Shown one piece after another: positions 7,728 to 16,119 of a DNA stretch of 37,785 nucleotides. The DNA lies in contig ONBR01000017.1 of assembly GCA_900316105.1 (NCBI GenBank), forward strand, positions 1-37,785, written 5' to 3'. The first letter of the stretch is position 1. Each line of letters opens with the position of its first letter. The notes below the pieces were generated by a model that was given only the letters and a program-made list of their open reading frames with translations, did no database searches and was not told the origin of the DNA. Source of the stretch: an uncultured Olsenella sp. (GTDB lineage Bacteria > Actinomycetota > Coriobacteriia > Coriobacteriales > Atopobiaceae). Position numbers and translations under genes: made by a program.

Positions 7728-8713
7728 TCACCCAGCACCTGGCCGCCCTCGTCCTGGGCTACGTCCTGGACCTGATTCTGGGCGACCCCCATTCCTGGCC
7801 CCACCCGGTCCGTTGGATCGGCAGCCTCATCAGCTCCCTGGAGCCGCCCCTGCGTAGGCTCTTTCCCCAGACCCCGCACGGCGAGAACGTCGCCGGTGCC
7901 GTCCTAGCCATCCTGGTCCTGGCCATCTCCTGGGGAGCGGCGGCTCTCTTGCTCCTGGCTACGGCAGCCGTCAGCCCCTGGCTCAGCTTGGCCGTGGAGA
8001 CCGTCCTCTGCTACCAGATGCTGGCCACGAAGTCCCTCCGTGACGAGTCCATGCGGGTCTACGACGAGCTTGCCATGGGCGACCTGCCGGGTGCCCGCAA
8101 GGCCGTCAGCATGATCGTCGGCCGAGACACCCAGGCCTTGGACGAGGCGGGCGTGACCCGTGCGGCCGTGGAGACCGTGGCCGAGAACGCCTCCGACGGC
8201 GTGATTGCGCCCCTGCTCTGGATGGCCGTCGGCGGCGCGCCCCTGGGCGTCTTCTACAAGGCGGTCAACACCATGGACTCCATGATTGGCTACAAAAACG
8301 ACCGCTATCGGCACTTTGGCACCTTTGCGGCGCACCTGGATGATGTCTGCAACTATCTGCCGGCGCGTCTTGCGGGCATTCTGATGTGCGCTGGCGCTTG
8401 GCTGACCGGCTTTGACGGAGCTGGCGCCTGGCGGATCCTTCGACGCGACCACGCCAAGCACGCCTCACCCAACTCCGCCTACACCGAGGCGACCTGCGCT
8501 GGTGCCCTGGGCCTCCAGCTGGCTGGCGATAGCTTCTACTTTGGCAAGCTGGTCCACAAGCCGACCCTGGGCGACCCGATCCGGCCGATCGAGCCGGCCG
8601 ACATCGCCCGCGCGAATCGCCTGCTCTACTCCACGTCCGCCCTGGGTCTGCTGGTGGCCGTGGCAATTCGGCTCCTAATCATTCACTGTGGGGAGGTGCC
8701 CCTGTGGCTATAG
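7724..8713 (+). CDS. cbiB: Adenosylcobinamide-phosphate synthase (membrane)
   Basis: CbiB attaches the aminopropanol (phosphate) arm to adenosylcobyric acid in the cytoplasmic membrane. The 329 residues show family hallmarks: GYVLDLILGDPHSWPHPVRWIG near the N-terminus, RDTQALDEAGVTRAAVETVAEN, SDGVIAPLLW, and NTMDSMIGYKNDRYRHFGT. Several hydrophobic segments occur (around 60-95 and at the C-terminus). GGGAGG precedes the ATG, which overlaps cbiA. It is followed directly by the decarboxylase that supplies the aminopropanol phosphate. Confidence 0.95.
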   Translation: MITQHLAALVLGYVLDLILGDPHSWPHPVRWIGSLISSLEPPLRRLFPQTPHGENVAGAVLAILVLAISWGAAALLLLATAAVSPWLSLAVETVLCYQMLATKSLRDESMRVYDELAMGDLPGARKAVSMIVGRDTQALDEAGVTRAAVETVAENASDGVIAPLLWMAVGGAPLGVFYKAVNTMDSMIGYKNDRYRHFGTFAAHLDDVCNYLPARLAGILMCAGAWLTGFDGAGAWRILRRDHAKHASPNSAYTEATCAGALGLQLAGDSFYFGKLVHKPTLGDPIRPIEPADIARANRLLYSTSALGLLVAVAIRLLIIHCGEVPLWL

Positions 8714-9954
8714 ACGAAAAGAGGAACGCGATGCCGGGAAGGCCCGCGCCGGCGGAAAGGCCCGCGGCGCCTGAGATGCCCGCGGCGTCTGGACCAGCGG
8801 CCCCGGGCTCGCATGTCCGCGAAGGCTCCGGTCCCCGTCCCATGGCCCGCTTCGAGCACGGCGGCGACATCTACTCTCACCCTGGTGCTGTGGACTTCTC
8901 GGCCAACGTGAACCCGCTGGGCATGCCGGCTGCTGCCCGAGAGGCGCTGGTCCAGGCTGTCGACTCCTTCGAGGCCTATCCCGACCCCAATTGCCGCGAG
9001 CTGACGCAGGCCCTTGCGGCCCGCGAGGGCGTTCCGACTGACTGGGTCCTCTGCACGGCGGGGGCCACCGACCTGATGACCCGGGCCTGTCTGGCCCTGC
9101 GCCCGCGTACCGCTCTGGTGACAGCACCCTGCTACTCGGGCTACGAGCAGGCCCTGACCCAAATTGGGGCCGATATCTCAAGGCATATCCTCTCCGGAAC
9201 GAACGACTTTGCCCTGACGGAGGAGATTCTCGGACAGGTCGATGGGGGCATCGACCTGGTCTTTGTCGCGAGTCCGAACAACCCGACCGGTCGCACGGTC
9301 GACCGTCACCTGCTGGATGTCCTCTTGGCCCGGGCGGAGGAGGTTGGGGCAACAGTGGTCCTGGACGAGTGCTTCATCGACTTCACTACGGCGGGCTCGG
9401 CGGTGGCCATGGCGGCGGACCACCCCAACCTGCTGGTCATGAAGGCCTTCACAAAGATCTACGCCATGGCCGGACTTCGCCTGGGATACGGCATCTGCAG
9501 CAACCCGGACCTGATGGGTCGCCTGCGGGCGGCGGGCCAGGCATGGGCGGTCTCCACGCCGGCCCAGGTCGCGGGCCTTGCCGCGCTGGGTGAAACGGGC
9601 TATCTGGAGCGAACCCGGACCTACGTGGCAGGGGAGAGGGAGCGCCTGAGGCGGGGCATGACCGAGCTTGGGCTCAGGGTGGTTCCAGGCGAGGCCAACT
9701 ACCTCCTGTTTTGCAGCGACTACCCTCTTTATCAGGCCCTTCTTGACTGTGGTGTCATCATTCGCCGCTGCCAGAACTACTTCGGCCTTACGGGCGGTCC
9801 GGGTGCCATGACGCTGCCCGATGATGTGACCCGGCCCGCAGCTGGGATGGGCGACTACGCGGTGCGACCCATCCCCTTCTGGTACCGGGTCGCCGTCCGC
9901 ACGCACGAGCAGAACGACCTTCTGCTGGCCAAGCTCCGGGAGGTGCTTCCCTAA
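8704..9954 (+). CDS. cobD: PLP-dependent threonine-phosphate decarboxylase (CobD/CobC type)
   Basis: A class I/II aminotransferase-fold enzyme expected to decarboxylate L-threonine O-3-phosphate to aminopropanol phosphate, the substrate of CbiB immediately upstream. The fold begins at about residue 55 (FEHGGDIYSHPGAVDFSANV, then NPLGMP). SPNNPTGRTVDRHLL, VVLDECFIDFT and KAFTKIYAMAGLRLGYG (PLP lysine segment) follow. The roughly 50-residue Pro/Ala N-terminus is extra. Two starts are plausible: GTG 8704 with GGGGAGG at 8690-8696, or ATG 8731 with AAGAGGA at 8718-8724. No threonine kinase (PduX) gene is in the window. A histidinol-phosphate aminotransferase role is less likely given the context. 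Confidence 0.9.
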   Translation: MAIDEKRNAMPGRPAPAERPAAPEMPAASGPAAPGSHVREGSGPRPMARFEHGGDIYSHPGAVDFSANVNPLGMPAAAREALVQAVDSFEAYPDPNCRELTQALAAREGVPTDWVLCTAGATDLMTRACLALRPRTALVTAPCYSGYEQALTQIGADISRHILSGTNDFALTEEILGQVDGGIDLVFVASPNNPTGRTVDRHLLDVLLARAEEVGATVVLDECFIDFTTAGSAVAMAADHPNLLVMKAFTKIYAMAGLRLGYGICSNPDLMGRLRAAGQAWAVSTPAQVAGLAALGETGYLERTRTYVAGERERLRRGMTELGLRVVPGEANYLLFCSDYPLYQALLDCGVIIRRCQNYFGLTGGPGAMTLPDDVTRPAAGMGDYAVRPIPFWYRVAVRTHEQNDLLLAKLREVLP

Positions 9955-9955
9955 G

Positions 9956-11476
9956 ATGACCGCACGACGCGCAAAGCCCCTGATGATCCAGGGCACCATG
10001 TCCGGCGTGGGAAAGAGCCTGCTCGTTGCGGGCCTCTGTCGCGTCTTTGCCCAGGACGGCCTGGCCGTGGCTCCCTTCAAGTCGCAGAACATGGCACTGA
10101 ACTCGGGCATCTGCTCGGATGGATCCGAGATCGGCCGTGCCCAGGTCATGCAGGCCCAGGCCGCGGGCATCGAGCCCGAGGCCGCGATGAACCCCATCCT
10201 CCTCAAGCCCACGACTGACACGGGTTCGCAGGTCATCGTGGGCGGCCGCGCCCGCCAGACCATGAGCGCGCGGGACTACTTTGCCTACAAGCGGCAGCTG
10301 GTGCCGGACATCCGTCGCGCCTACGACGACCTGGCCAACCGCTTCGACGTGATCGTGATCGAGGGCGCGGGTAGTCCCGCCGAGGTCAACCTCAAGCGGG
10401 ACGACATCGTCAACATGGGCATGGCCCAGATGGTCGACTCGCCGGTCATGCTGGTGGGCGACATCGACCGCGGGGGTGTCTTTGCCCAGATCCTGGGCAC
10501 CCTGATGCTGCTGGAGCCGGAGGAGCTTTCCCTGGTCAAGGCCACCATCATCAACAAGTTTCGTGGGGACAAGACCATCCTGGACCCCGGTCTGGACATT
10601 CTGCGCGAGCGAAGCGGCCTGCCCGTGGCGGGGGTCATCCCCTTCGAGCGGCTGGACCTGGACGAGGAGGACTCGCTGACCGACCGCTTTGACGCACGGG
10701 ACCCTTCGGCCCTGGTGGACGTGGCGGTGATTCGCCTGCCCAGGATTTCGAACTTCACGGACTTCATGGCCCTCTCGGCAATCGAGGGAGTCGGGGTCCG
10801 CTACGTGGGACGTGCGTCCGACCTGGGGGAACCCGACCTGATAATCATCCCGGGGACCAAGTCCACCATCAGCGACCTCCTGTGGATGAGGACGAGCGGC
10901 CTGGAGGCGGCGGTGGTCCGGCGCGCGAACGGCGGGACGCCCGTCGTGGGCATTTGCGGCGGCTACCAGATGCTGGGCGAACAGGTGCTGGACCCGACCG
11001 GCGTCGAGGGTGGTGGCTCCGTGAGGGGAATGGGCCTCTTGCCCGTGCGGACCGTCTTTGAGCAGACCAAGCGCCAGGTTAGGTCGACCGGCACGGTCTG
11101 CGAGGTCGCAGGTCCGCTGGCGGGGCTCTCGGGTGCCGCGGTGCATGGCTACCAGATTCACATGGGGCGGACGGAACTCGTAGGTTCGGATGGGCAGCCG
11201 GTCTGCGAGCTGACCGACGAGGACGGGACGCGCGTGCTGGACGGATGCTGGCGGGGGAGGGTCTACGGGACCTACCTGCACGGGATCTTTGACAGCGCAG
11301 GGGCCTCGCGGGCCCTGGCGGCGGCGCTCTTTGCGGCAAAGGGGCTGGACCCCAGCCAGCTGCAGGCCGTCGACCTGGACGAGCATAGGGAGCGCGAGTT
11401 TGACCGGCTGGCCGACCTGGTGCGAGACAACATGGACATGGACCTGGTGTACAGGATTATGGAGCAGGGCGTATGA
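9956..11476 (+). CDS. cbiP: Adenosylcobyric acid synthase (glutamine-hydrolysing)
   Basis: CbiP/CobQ amidates the b, d, e and g side chains of adenosylcobyrinate a,c-diamide. The 506 residues have an N-terminal ATPase domain (MIQGTMSGVGKSLLVAGLCR, then PFKSQNMALNSG and EGAGSPAEVNLK) and a C-terminal class I amidotransferase domain (IIPGTKSTISDLLW, GICGGYQMLG with the Cys, and GYQIHMGRTE). Length is standard. The ATG at 9956 is one base after the previous stop, with GGGAGG at 9938-9943. The end overlaps cbiC as ATGA. Confidence 0.96.
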   Translation: MTARRAKPLMIQGTMSGVGKSLLVAGLCRVFAQDGLAVAPFKSQNMALNSGICSDGSEIGRAQVMQAQAAGIEPEAAMNPILLKPTTDTGSQVIVGGRARQTMSARDYFAYKRQLVPDIRRAYDDLANRFDVIVIEGAGSPAEVNLKRDDIVNMGMAQMVDSPVMLVGDIDRGGVFAQILGTLMLLEPEELSLVKATIINKFRGDKTILDPGLDILRERSGLPVAGVIPFERLDLDEEDSLTDRFDARDPSALVDVAVIRLPRISNFTDFMALSAIEGVGVRYVGRASDLGEPDLIIIPGTKSTISDLLWMRTSGLEAAVVRRANGGTPVVGICGGYQMLGEQVLDPTGVEGGGSVRGMGLLPVRTVFEQTKRQVRSTGTVCEVAGPLAGLSGAAVHGYQIHMGRTELVGSDGQPVCELTDEDGTRVLDGCWRGRVYGTYLHGIFDSAGASRALAAALFAAKGLDPSQLQAVDLDEHREREFDRLADLVRDNMDMDLVYRIMEQGV

Positions 11477-12204
11477 GCAAGAACGAGCAGGTAAAGATGG
11501 GTGTTTTTGGTGCGGCCGGTGGTGAGGCGGCCGACGGAGGGATCGAGCTGGGCGGCCTGGAGTTCGTGCGCCCGCGCGACATCGAAAGGCGGAGCTTCGA
11601 GCTCATCCAGGAGGGCCTGGGTGACCGGCAGCTCGATCCCAGCAACGAGCCCGTGATCAAGCGCGTCATCCACACCACCGCGGACTTCGACTACGCAGAC
11701 TCCCTGTATTTCTCGCCCTGCGCGGTGAAGAGGGGCGTGACCGCCCTGCGCGGGGGCTGCGACATCGTGACGGACACCACCATGGCTCGGGCGGGCATCA
11801 ACAAACGGGTGCTTGGCCGCTTTGGCGGGGAGGTGCACACCTTCATTGCCGACCCCGACGTGATGGCGGAGGCCAAGGAGCGGGGGCTTACGCGGTCGGC
11901 CATCAGCATGGACAAGGCCGCGCAGATGGGTCGACCCATGGTCTTTGCCGTCGGCAACGCGCCGACTGCCCTGGTGAGGCTCTACGAGCTGATCTCGGCG
12001 GGGGAGTTGGTGCGACCTGCCCTGGTTGTCGGCGTGCCCGTCGGCTTCGTGAACGTGGTCGAGTCGAAGGAGCTCATCTGCAGGCTGGGGGAGGCCGGTG
12101 AACTGGACTGCATTGTGGCCCGCGGTCGCAAGGGCGGCAGCAACGTGGCCGCCGCCGTCGTGAACGCCCTGCTCTACCTGGCTTCGAACGACGCGCGCGA
12201 CTGA
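11473..12204 (+). CDS. cbiC: Cobalt-precorrin-8 methylmutase
   Basis: CbiC/CobH moves the C11 methyl to C12 to give cobyrinate. The 243 residues contain the family order: IERRSFELIQEGLG, VIHTTADFDYAD (with the catalytic His), GCDIVTDTTMARAGIN, FAVGNAPTAL and VGVPVGFVNVVESKE. A 30-residue N-terminal extension precedes the core. It ends the first block of overlapping cob genes. The next 300 bp are non-coding and the next gene is not a cob gene. Confidence 0.95.
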   Translation: MSKNEQVKMGVFGAAGGEAADGGIELGGLEFVRPRDIERRSFELIQEGLGDRQLDPSNEPVIKRVIHTTADFDYADSLYFSPCAVKRGVTALRGGCDIVTDTTMARAGINKRVLGRFGGEVHTFIADPDVMAEAKERGLTRSAISMDKAAQMGRPMVFAVGNAPTALVRLYELISAGELVRPALVVGVPVGFVNVVESKELICRLGEAGELDCIVARGRKGGSNVAAAVVNALLYLASNDARD

Positions 12205-12523
12205 GATGCGTCTGAAGCGCCAAAATTGGCGGTGCGCGGCACGAGATCGGGTGCGTGGGGGGTCAAAATATGCAACTCAGTGCATAAAATGTTGAGCTAC
12301 TTTTGAGGGCTACTTTTACTTCGCACTCGATTTTCTTGGTCGCACGTTTGCCCAGTTGAGGTTCGACGATTACTGATTTTTCCAGGTCGAATGCGGGATT
12401 TTTTCGGCCCCCCAAAAGTAGCCTCCCAGAAATATTCATTCCCGCGGCTGGCCTACAATCGTGGAGCGGAAAAACAAGCCCAAATATCGCCTCTCAGGCG
12501 GTCGTTTGGTGGAAGGGATCGAG
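12205..12523. promoter_or_regulatory. Leader region of the GH5 gene with inverted and direct repeats
   Basis: A 319-bp stretch without a credible gene, AT-richer than its surroundings. It holds a perfect inverted repeat ATGCA-N6-TGCAT (12270-12285), two direct copies of GCTACTTTT (12296-12304 and 12309-12317), and the same word inverted, AAAAGTAGC, at 12414-12422. TACAAT at 12454-12459 could be a -10 element for the GH5 gene but lacks a good -35. An operator role for the repeats is inference. Confidence 0.5.
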
Positions 12524-13636
12524 ATGAGCGATGTGACGAGGCGTGCCTTCCTGGCGCTGGGTGCCGCGGCGGCACTTTCGTCCTGCTCTGGCACGCGGTC
12601 AGCGCAGGAAGAGGCTCAGACGGACCAAGGGTCGAGCCAGGACCAGCCGAAGGACGCCCATCCAGACGGCGGCGCGGGCCAGCGGCCAGGCTCGGACCAG
12701 CAGACCGCCGCAGCGTCCGTCGCCCGTCCCTCCACGACGGGTCCCCTTCAGGTAAAGGGCTCCCAGCTTACGGACGGCTCCGGCAACCCGGTCCAGCTGC
12801 GCGGTGTCTCCCTGCATGGTTTGGCTTGGTTCGGCCAGTACGTGAACCAGGAGCTCTTCCATCAGATTGCCGACGAATGGAAGGCTAACGTCGTCCGTCT
12901 ACCCCTCTACACGGCCGAGTACAATGGCTACTGCGAGGGCGGCGACCAGGCTGCCTTGAGGCAGCTGGTCCTGGACGGAGCCAACTACGCCCAGGCTGCT
13001 GACCTTTACGCCATCGTCGACTGGCACGTTCTCCACGACCTGACGCCCGTGAAATACCAGGACCAGGCCCTGGCCTTCTTCGACGAGATGTCGGCAATGC
13101 TGGCCGACCACGAAAACGTGATCTACGAGATTTGCAACGAGCCCAACGGGTCGACTACCTGGGCGGACGTCAAGGCGTATGCCCAGGCGGTCATCCCCGT
13201 GATCCGCGCGAACGACCCCGATGCCGTCATCCTCGTCGGCACGCCCGAGTGGTGCCAGCGGCCCGACCAGGCGGCGGCCGACCCCCTGGACGAGCCCAAC
13301 GTCATGTACACCCCGCACTTCTATGCAGCCACGCACAAGGACGACCTGCGCCAGCGCCTGCAGGATGCAGTCTCGGGCGGGTTGCCCGTCTTTGTGAGCG
13401 AGTTCGGCATCTGCGACGCCTCGGGCTCGGGGCAGGTCGACACGGTCTCGGCGGACGCCTGGCTGGACCTGATGGACCGGCAGGGGGTGAGCTGGTGCAT
13501 GTGGAGCCTCTGCAACAAGGACGAGTCTGCCTCGATCATCAGCCCGTCTTGCCAGGCGACGGATTCGCTGTCTGATGGGGACCTCGCTCCTGCCGGCAGC
13601 TGGGTCAAGGCCGCCCTGGCGAAGGCGGTGGGATAG
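12524..13636 (+). CDS. Secreted GH5-family endoglucanase-like lipoprotein
   Basis: A 370-residue glycoside hydrolase of family 5 (closest in look to subfamily 2 cellulases) that would cleave beta-1,4-glucans at the cell surface. The start at ATG 12524, with GGAAGGGA upstream, gives a textbook export signal: TRRAFL (twin-arginine) and lipobox ALSSC with Cys21. An earlier in-frame GTG at 12461 would bury the signal. After a Ser/Gln/Pro-rich linker (about 25-75), the barrel shows RGVSLHGLAWFGQY, VVRLPLYTAEY, IVDWHVLHD, EICNEPNG with the acid/base Glu206, and VFVSEFG with the nucleophile Glu293. The location between cbiC and cobT is odd; it has no obvious link to cobalamin. Confidence 0.9.
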   Translation: MSDVTRRAFLALGAAAALSSCSGTRSAQEEAQTDQGSSQDQPKDAHPDGGAGQRPGSDQQTAAASVARPSTTGPLQVKGSQLTDGSGNPVQLRGVSLHGLAWFGQYVNQELFHQIADEWKANVVRLPLYTAEYNGYCEGGDQAALRQLVLDGANYAQAADLYAIVDWHVLHDLTPVKYQDQALAFFDEMSAMLADHENVIYEICNEPNGSTTWADVKAYAQAVIPVIRANDPDAVILVGTPEWCQRPDQAAADPLDEPNVMYTPHFYAATHKDDLRQRLQDAVSGGLPVFVSEFGICDASGSGQVDTVSADAWLDLMDRQGVSWCMWSLCNKDESASIISPSCQATDSLSDGDLAPAGSWVKAALAKAVG

Positions 13637-13692
13637 GGACGGGCGAGGCCCGATTTCCGTCTGTGCATCCGAGTGCTCAAGAAAGGAACTGC

Positions 13693-14754
13693 ATGCTAGA
13701 CCTTGAAACGATAAACGCCCAGATAGGGCCCCTGGACCAGGAGGCCATGACCGTCGCCACCGACAAGTGGAACGCCGTGGCAAAGCCCATCGCCAGCCTG
13801 GGCAAGCTGGAGACCCTGGTGGAGCAGATTGCCGGGATCACGGGCAGCCCCGACGTCTCCATCGCCAAGCGCTGCTCGACCATCCTCTGCTCCGACAACG
13901 GCGTCGTCGCCGAGCACGTGACCCAGGGTGGCTCCGAGATCACCACTGCTATCGCGGGCAACATCGCCCGGGGTATCTCTTCCATCAACGTGATGTGCAA
14001 GCCTGCGGGCATCGACGCCTTTGCCGTCGACCTGGGCATGGAGCATCCCTCGGCCGACCCCCGCGTCCTGGACCGCAATGTCATGCGCGGCACGGGCGAC
14101 ATCATGCTTGGGCCGGCCATGTCTTGTGACCAGGCCCTGGAGGCCGTCCAGAAGGGCATCGACCTGGTTGGCGAGCTCAAGGCCCAGGGCTACGAGCTCA
14201 TCGCCACGGGCGAGATGGGCATTGGCAACACGACCACGTCCTCGGCCATGACCTCGGTCTTTCTGGGCATGACGCCCGAGGAGGTCACCGGCAAGGGTGC
14301 GGGCCTCTCTGAGCGAGACTACCGGCACAAGATCGACGTCGTGCGCAGGGCTGTCGAGGTCAACCATCCCGATCCCAAGGACCCCGTGGACGTCTTGGCC
14401 AAGCTGGGCGGTTGCGACATCGCCGGCCTGGCGGGCATGTACATCGGCGGTGCCGTTCACCGGGTGCCAGTGATCGTGGACGGCTTCATCTGCACCGTGG
14501 GCGCCTACACGGCGGCCCAGCTCTGCCCGGCCGTGAGGCCCTACCTGATTCCCTCGCACCTCTCCATCGAGCCCGCGGTGCAAGCGCTCGAGGACGCGCT
14601 GGGCTTTGACCCGGTGATCCACGGCGGCATGCACCTGGGAGAGGGAACGGGCGCCGTCTGTCTGGTGCCCCTGCTAGACATGGCCTTGGGTCTCTACAAC
14701 GGAACGACCTACGAGGACACGGGCATCGACGCCTACGAGGTGGACCCCCAGTGA
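13693..14754 (+). CDS. cobT: Nicotinate-nucleotide:dimethylbenzimidazole phosphoribosyltransferase
   Basis: CobT makes alpha-ribazole 5'-phosphate, the activated lower ligand, from nicotinate mononucleotide and a benzimidazole-type base. The ATG at 13693 (AAAGGA upstream) gives 353 residues, the family norm; an earlier in-frame ATG at 13663 lacks a binding site. Motifs: SLGKLETLVEQIAGI, CSDNGVVAEHVTQGG, ATGEMGIGNTTTSSA, GKGAGLS and GGMHLGEGTGA with the catalytic Glu. It begins the second block of overlapping cob genes and overlaps cobU as GTGA. Confidence 0.96.
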   Translation: MLDLETINAQIGPLDQEAMTVATDKWNAVAKPIASLGKLETLVEQIAGITGSPDVSIAKRCSTILCSDNGVVAEHVTQGGSEITTAIAGNIARGISSINVMCKPAGIDAFAVDLGMEHPSADPRVLDRNVMRGTGDIMLGPAMSCDQALEAVQKGIDLVGELKAQGYELIATGEMGIGNTTTSSAMTSVFLGMTPEEVTGKGAGLSERDYRHKIDVVRRAVEVNHPDPKDPVDVLAKLGGCDIAGLAGMYIGGAVHRVPVIVDGFICTVGAYTAAQLCPAVRPYLIPSHLSIEPAVQALEDALGFDPVIHGGMHLGEGTGAVCLVPLLDMALGLYNGTTYEDTGIDAYEVDPQ

Positions 14755-15305
14755 TCGTCCTGGTGACGGGGGGTGCCTCCAGCGGAAAGTCCGCCTATGC
14801 GGAGGGGCTTGCGCTGAGCCTGCCGGGGCCGCACTGGTACGTGGCCACGATGGCAAGGAGCGGGGCCGAGGCCGAGCGCAGGATCGAGCGACACCGCCAG
14901 CTGCGCAAGGGCAAGGGCTTTCGCACGGTTGAGACCTGCGGGGACGGGGGCTCTCTGGTTTCGGCCTTGACTGCGGTGCGCGGTGGGACAGCCCTCGTGG
15001 AGGACCTGGGCAACCTGGTCTCGACGCGGCTCTTTCTGCCCGATGGGACCATGGCTGCGGTCGAGGACGTACTGGCCAGCTGCGAGGCCGACCTGGCAGG
15101 CCTGGTGGGGCACGTCCAGAGCGTCGTGTTCGTCGGCAACCAGATTGGTTCGGACGGAGTCTCTTACGACCAGACGACCATGGCCTACCTGCGCCTTCTG
15201 GGTACCCTGTCCTGTAGGTTGGCGGCGCACTCCGACGCCGTGGTGGAGGTCGTCTGCGGCCGGCCGAACGTCCTGAAGGGAGCGCAGATCCTTGAGCGTG
15301 CTTAG
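14751..15305 (+). CDS. cobU: Adenosylcobinamide kinase/guanylyltransferase-type protein
   Basis: CobU phosphorylates adenosylcobinamide and transfers GMP to it. The 184 residues start LVTGGASSGKSAYAEGLAL (P-loop, residues 7-14). RRIERHRQLR has His48, equivalent to the guanylylated histidine. FRTVET and a C-terminal VVCGRPNVLKG follow. The usual NEVG.GIVP motif is replaced by a divergent GNQIGSDGVSYD, as I recall from clostridial CobU proteins of this length. A second, shorter CobU-like gene lies two genes on, so the two activities may be divided (inference). The GTG at 14751 overlaps cobT, and the end overlaps cobS by 14 bases. Confidence 0.88.
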   Translation: MIVLVTGGASSGKSAYAEGLALSLPGPHWYVATMARSGAEAERRIERHRQLRKGKGFRTVETCGDGGSLVSALTAVRGGTALVEDLGNLVSTRLFLPDGTMAAVEDVLASCEADLAGLVGHVQSVVFVGNQIGSDGVSYDQTTMAYLRLLGTLSCRLAAHSDAVVEVVCGRPNVLKGAQILERA

Positions 15306-16119
15306 GTCCCTGGTCATTGCCTTTGCCTGCTTCTCAAAGCTGCCCATGCCGCGTGTGGACTGGGAGCCGCGGGCCATGCGCTACAGCATGTGCTTCTTTC
15401 CCCTGATTGGCCTGGTCATTGGCCTGATTATCTGGGGATGGCTTGCCCTTGCCGCCTGGCTGGACCTGGGGGTCCTGCTTCGGGCGACGGGCGTCCTCCT
15501 GGTGTCTCTTGCCGTGACGGGCGGCATCCACATGGATGGCTTTGCCGACGTGGTGGACGCCCAGTCCAGTCACGCCGAACCCGAGCGAAAGCGGCAGATT
15601 CTGAAAGACCCCCACACGGGAGCCTTCGCAATCATCGGGGTCGCGGCCTATCTGCTGGCCTACGTCGCGCTGGCGAGCGAGCTCGTCGCGGCGCCGGCGG
15701 GCGCGGGCGGCGCTGCGGCGGGCGCTGCCGCGCCCGGCCTGCCGATTCCCGCGAGCTGGCTCCTCCTCTGCTGCCTGCCCTGGATGAGTCGCTGCGTTGC
15801 CGGATTGGCCTCGGTTGCCTTCCCGCGCAGCAGCAAGGGGGGCATGCTCGCGGCCTTCGGCGGTTCGGCGGACAAGAAGGTTACCTTCGCCGTCCTCCTG
15901 GCTGCCTGGGCCCTGGGCGCCGCGGTCATGTTGGCCGCAGATCACCTGGTGGGAGGCCTTGTCTGTGCCAGTGACCTGGTCGTCTTGGCCTGGCTCCACC
16001 GCTTTGCGCGCAAAGAGTTCGGCGGCATGAGCGGGGACCTGGCGGGCTTCCTCCTGCAGCTGAGCGAGCTCGTTATGCTGGCCGTGCTGGTCTTTGCGAC
16101 GAAGGTGGTGATGCTCTGA
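15292..16119 (+). CDS. cobS: Adenosylcobinamide-GDP ribazoletransferase (cobalamin synthase, membrane)
   Basis: CobS joins adenosylcobinamide-GDP to alpha-ribazole (phosphate), the final assembly step, in the cytoplasmic membrane. The 275 residues have FSKLPMPRVDW near the start and the metal-binding motif GGIHMDGFADVVDAQSS. KRQILKDPHTGAFAII, several long hydrophobic segments, and a C-terminal EFGGMSGDLAGFLLQ segment follow. The start is TTG 15292 with AAGGGAG at 15276-15282; a GTG at 15298 is an alternative. It overlaps the upstream stop by 14 bases, and its TGA shares one base with the next ATG. Confidence 0.94.
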   Translation: MSVLRSLVIAFACFSKLPMPRVDWEPRAMRYSMCFFPLIGLVIGLIIWGWLALAAWLDLGVLLRATGVLLVSLAVTGGIHMDGFADVVDAQSSHAEPERKRQILKDPHTGAFAIIGVAAYLLAYVALASELVAAPAGAGGAAAGAAAPGLPIPASWLLLCCLPWMSRCVAGLASVAFPRSSKGGMLAAFGGSADKKVTFAVLLAAWALGAAVMLAADHLVGGLVCASDLVVLAWLHRFARKEFGGMSGDLAGFLLQLSELVMLAVLVFATKVVML

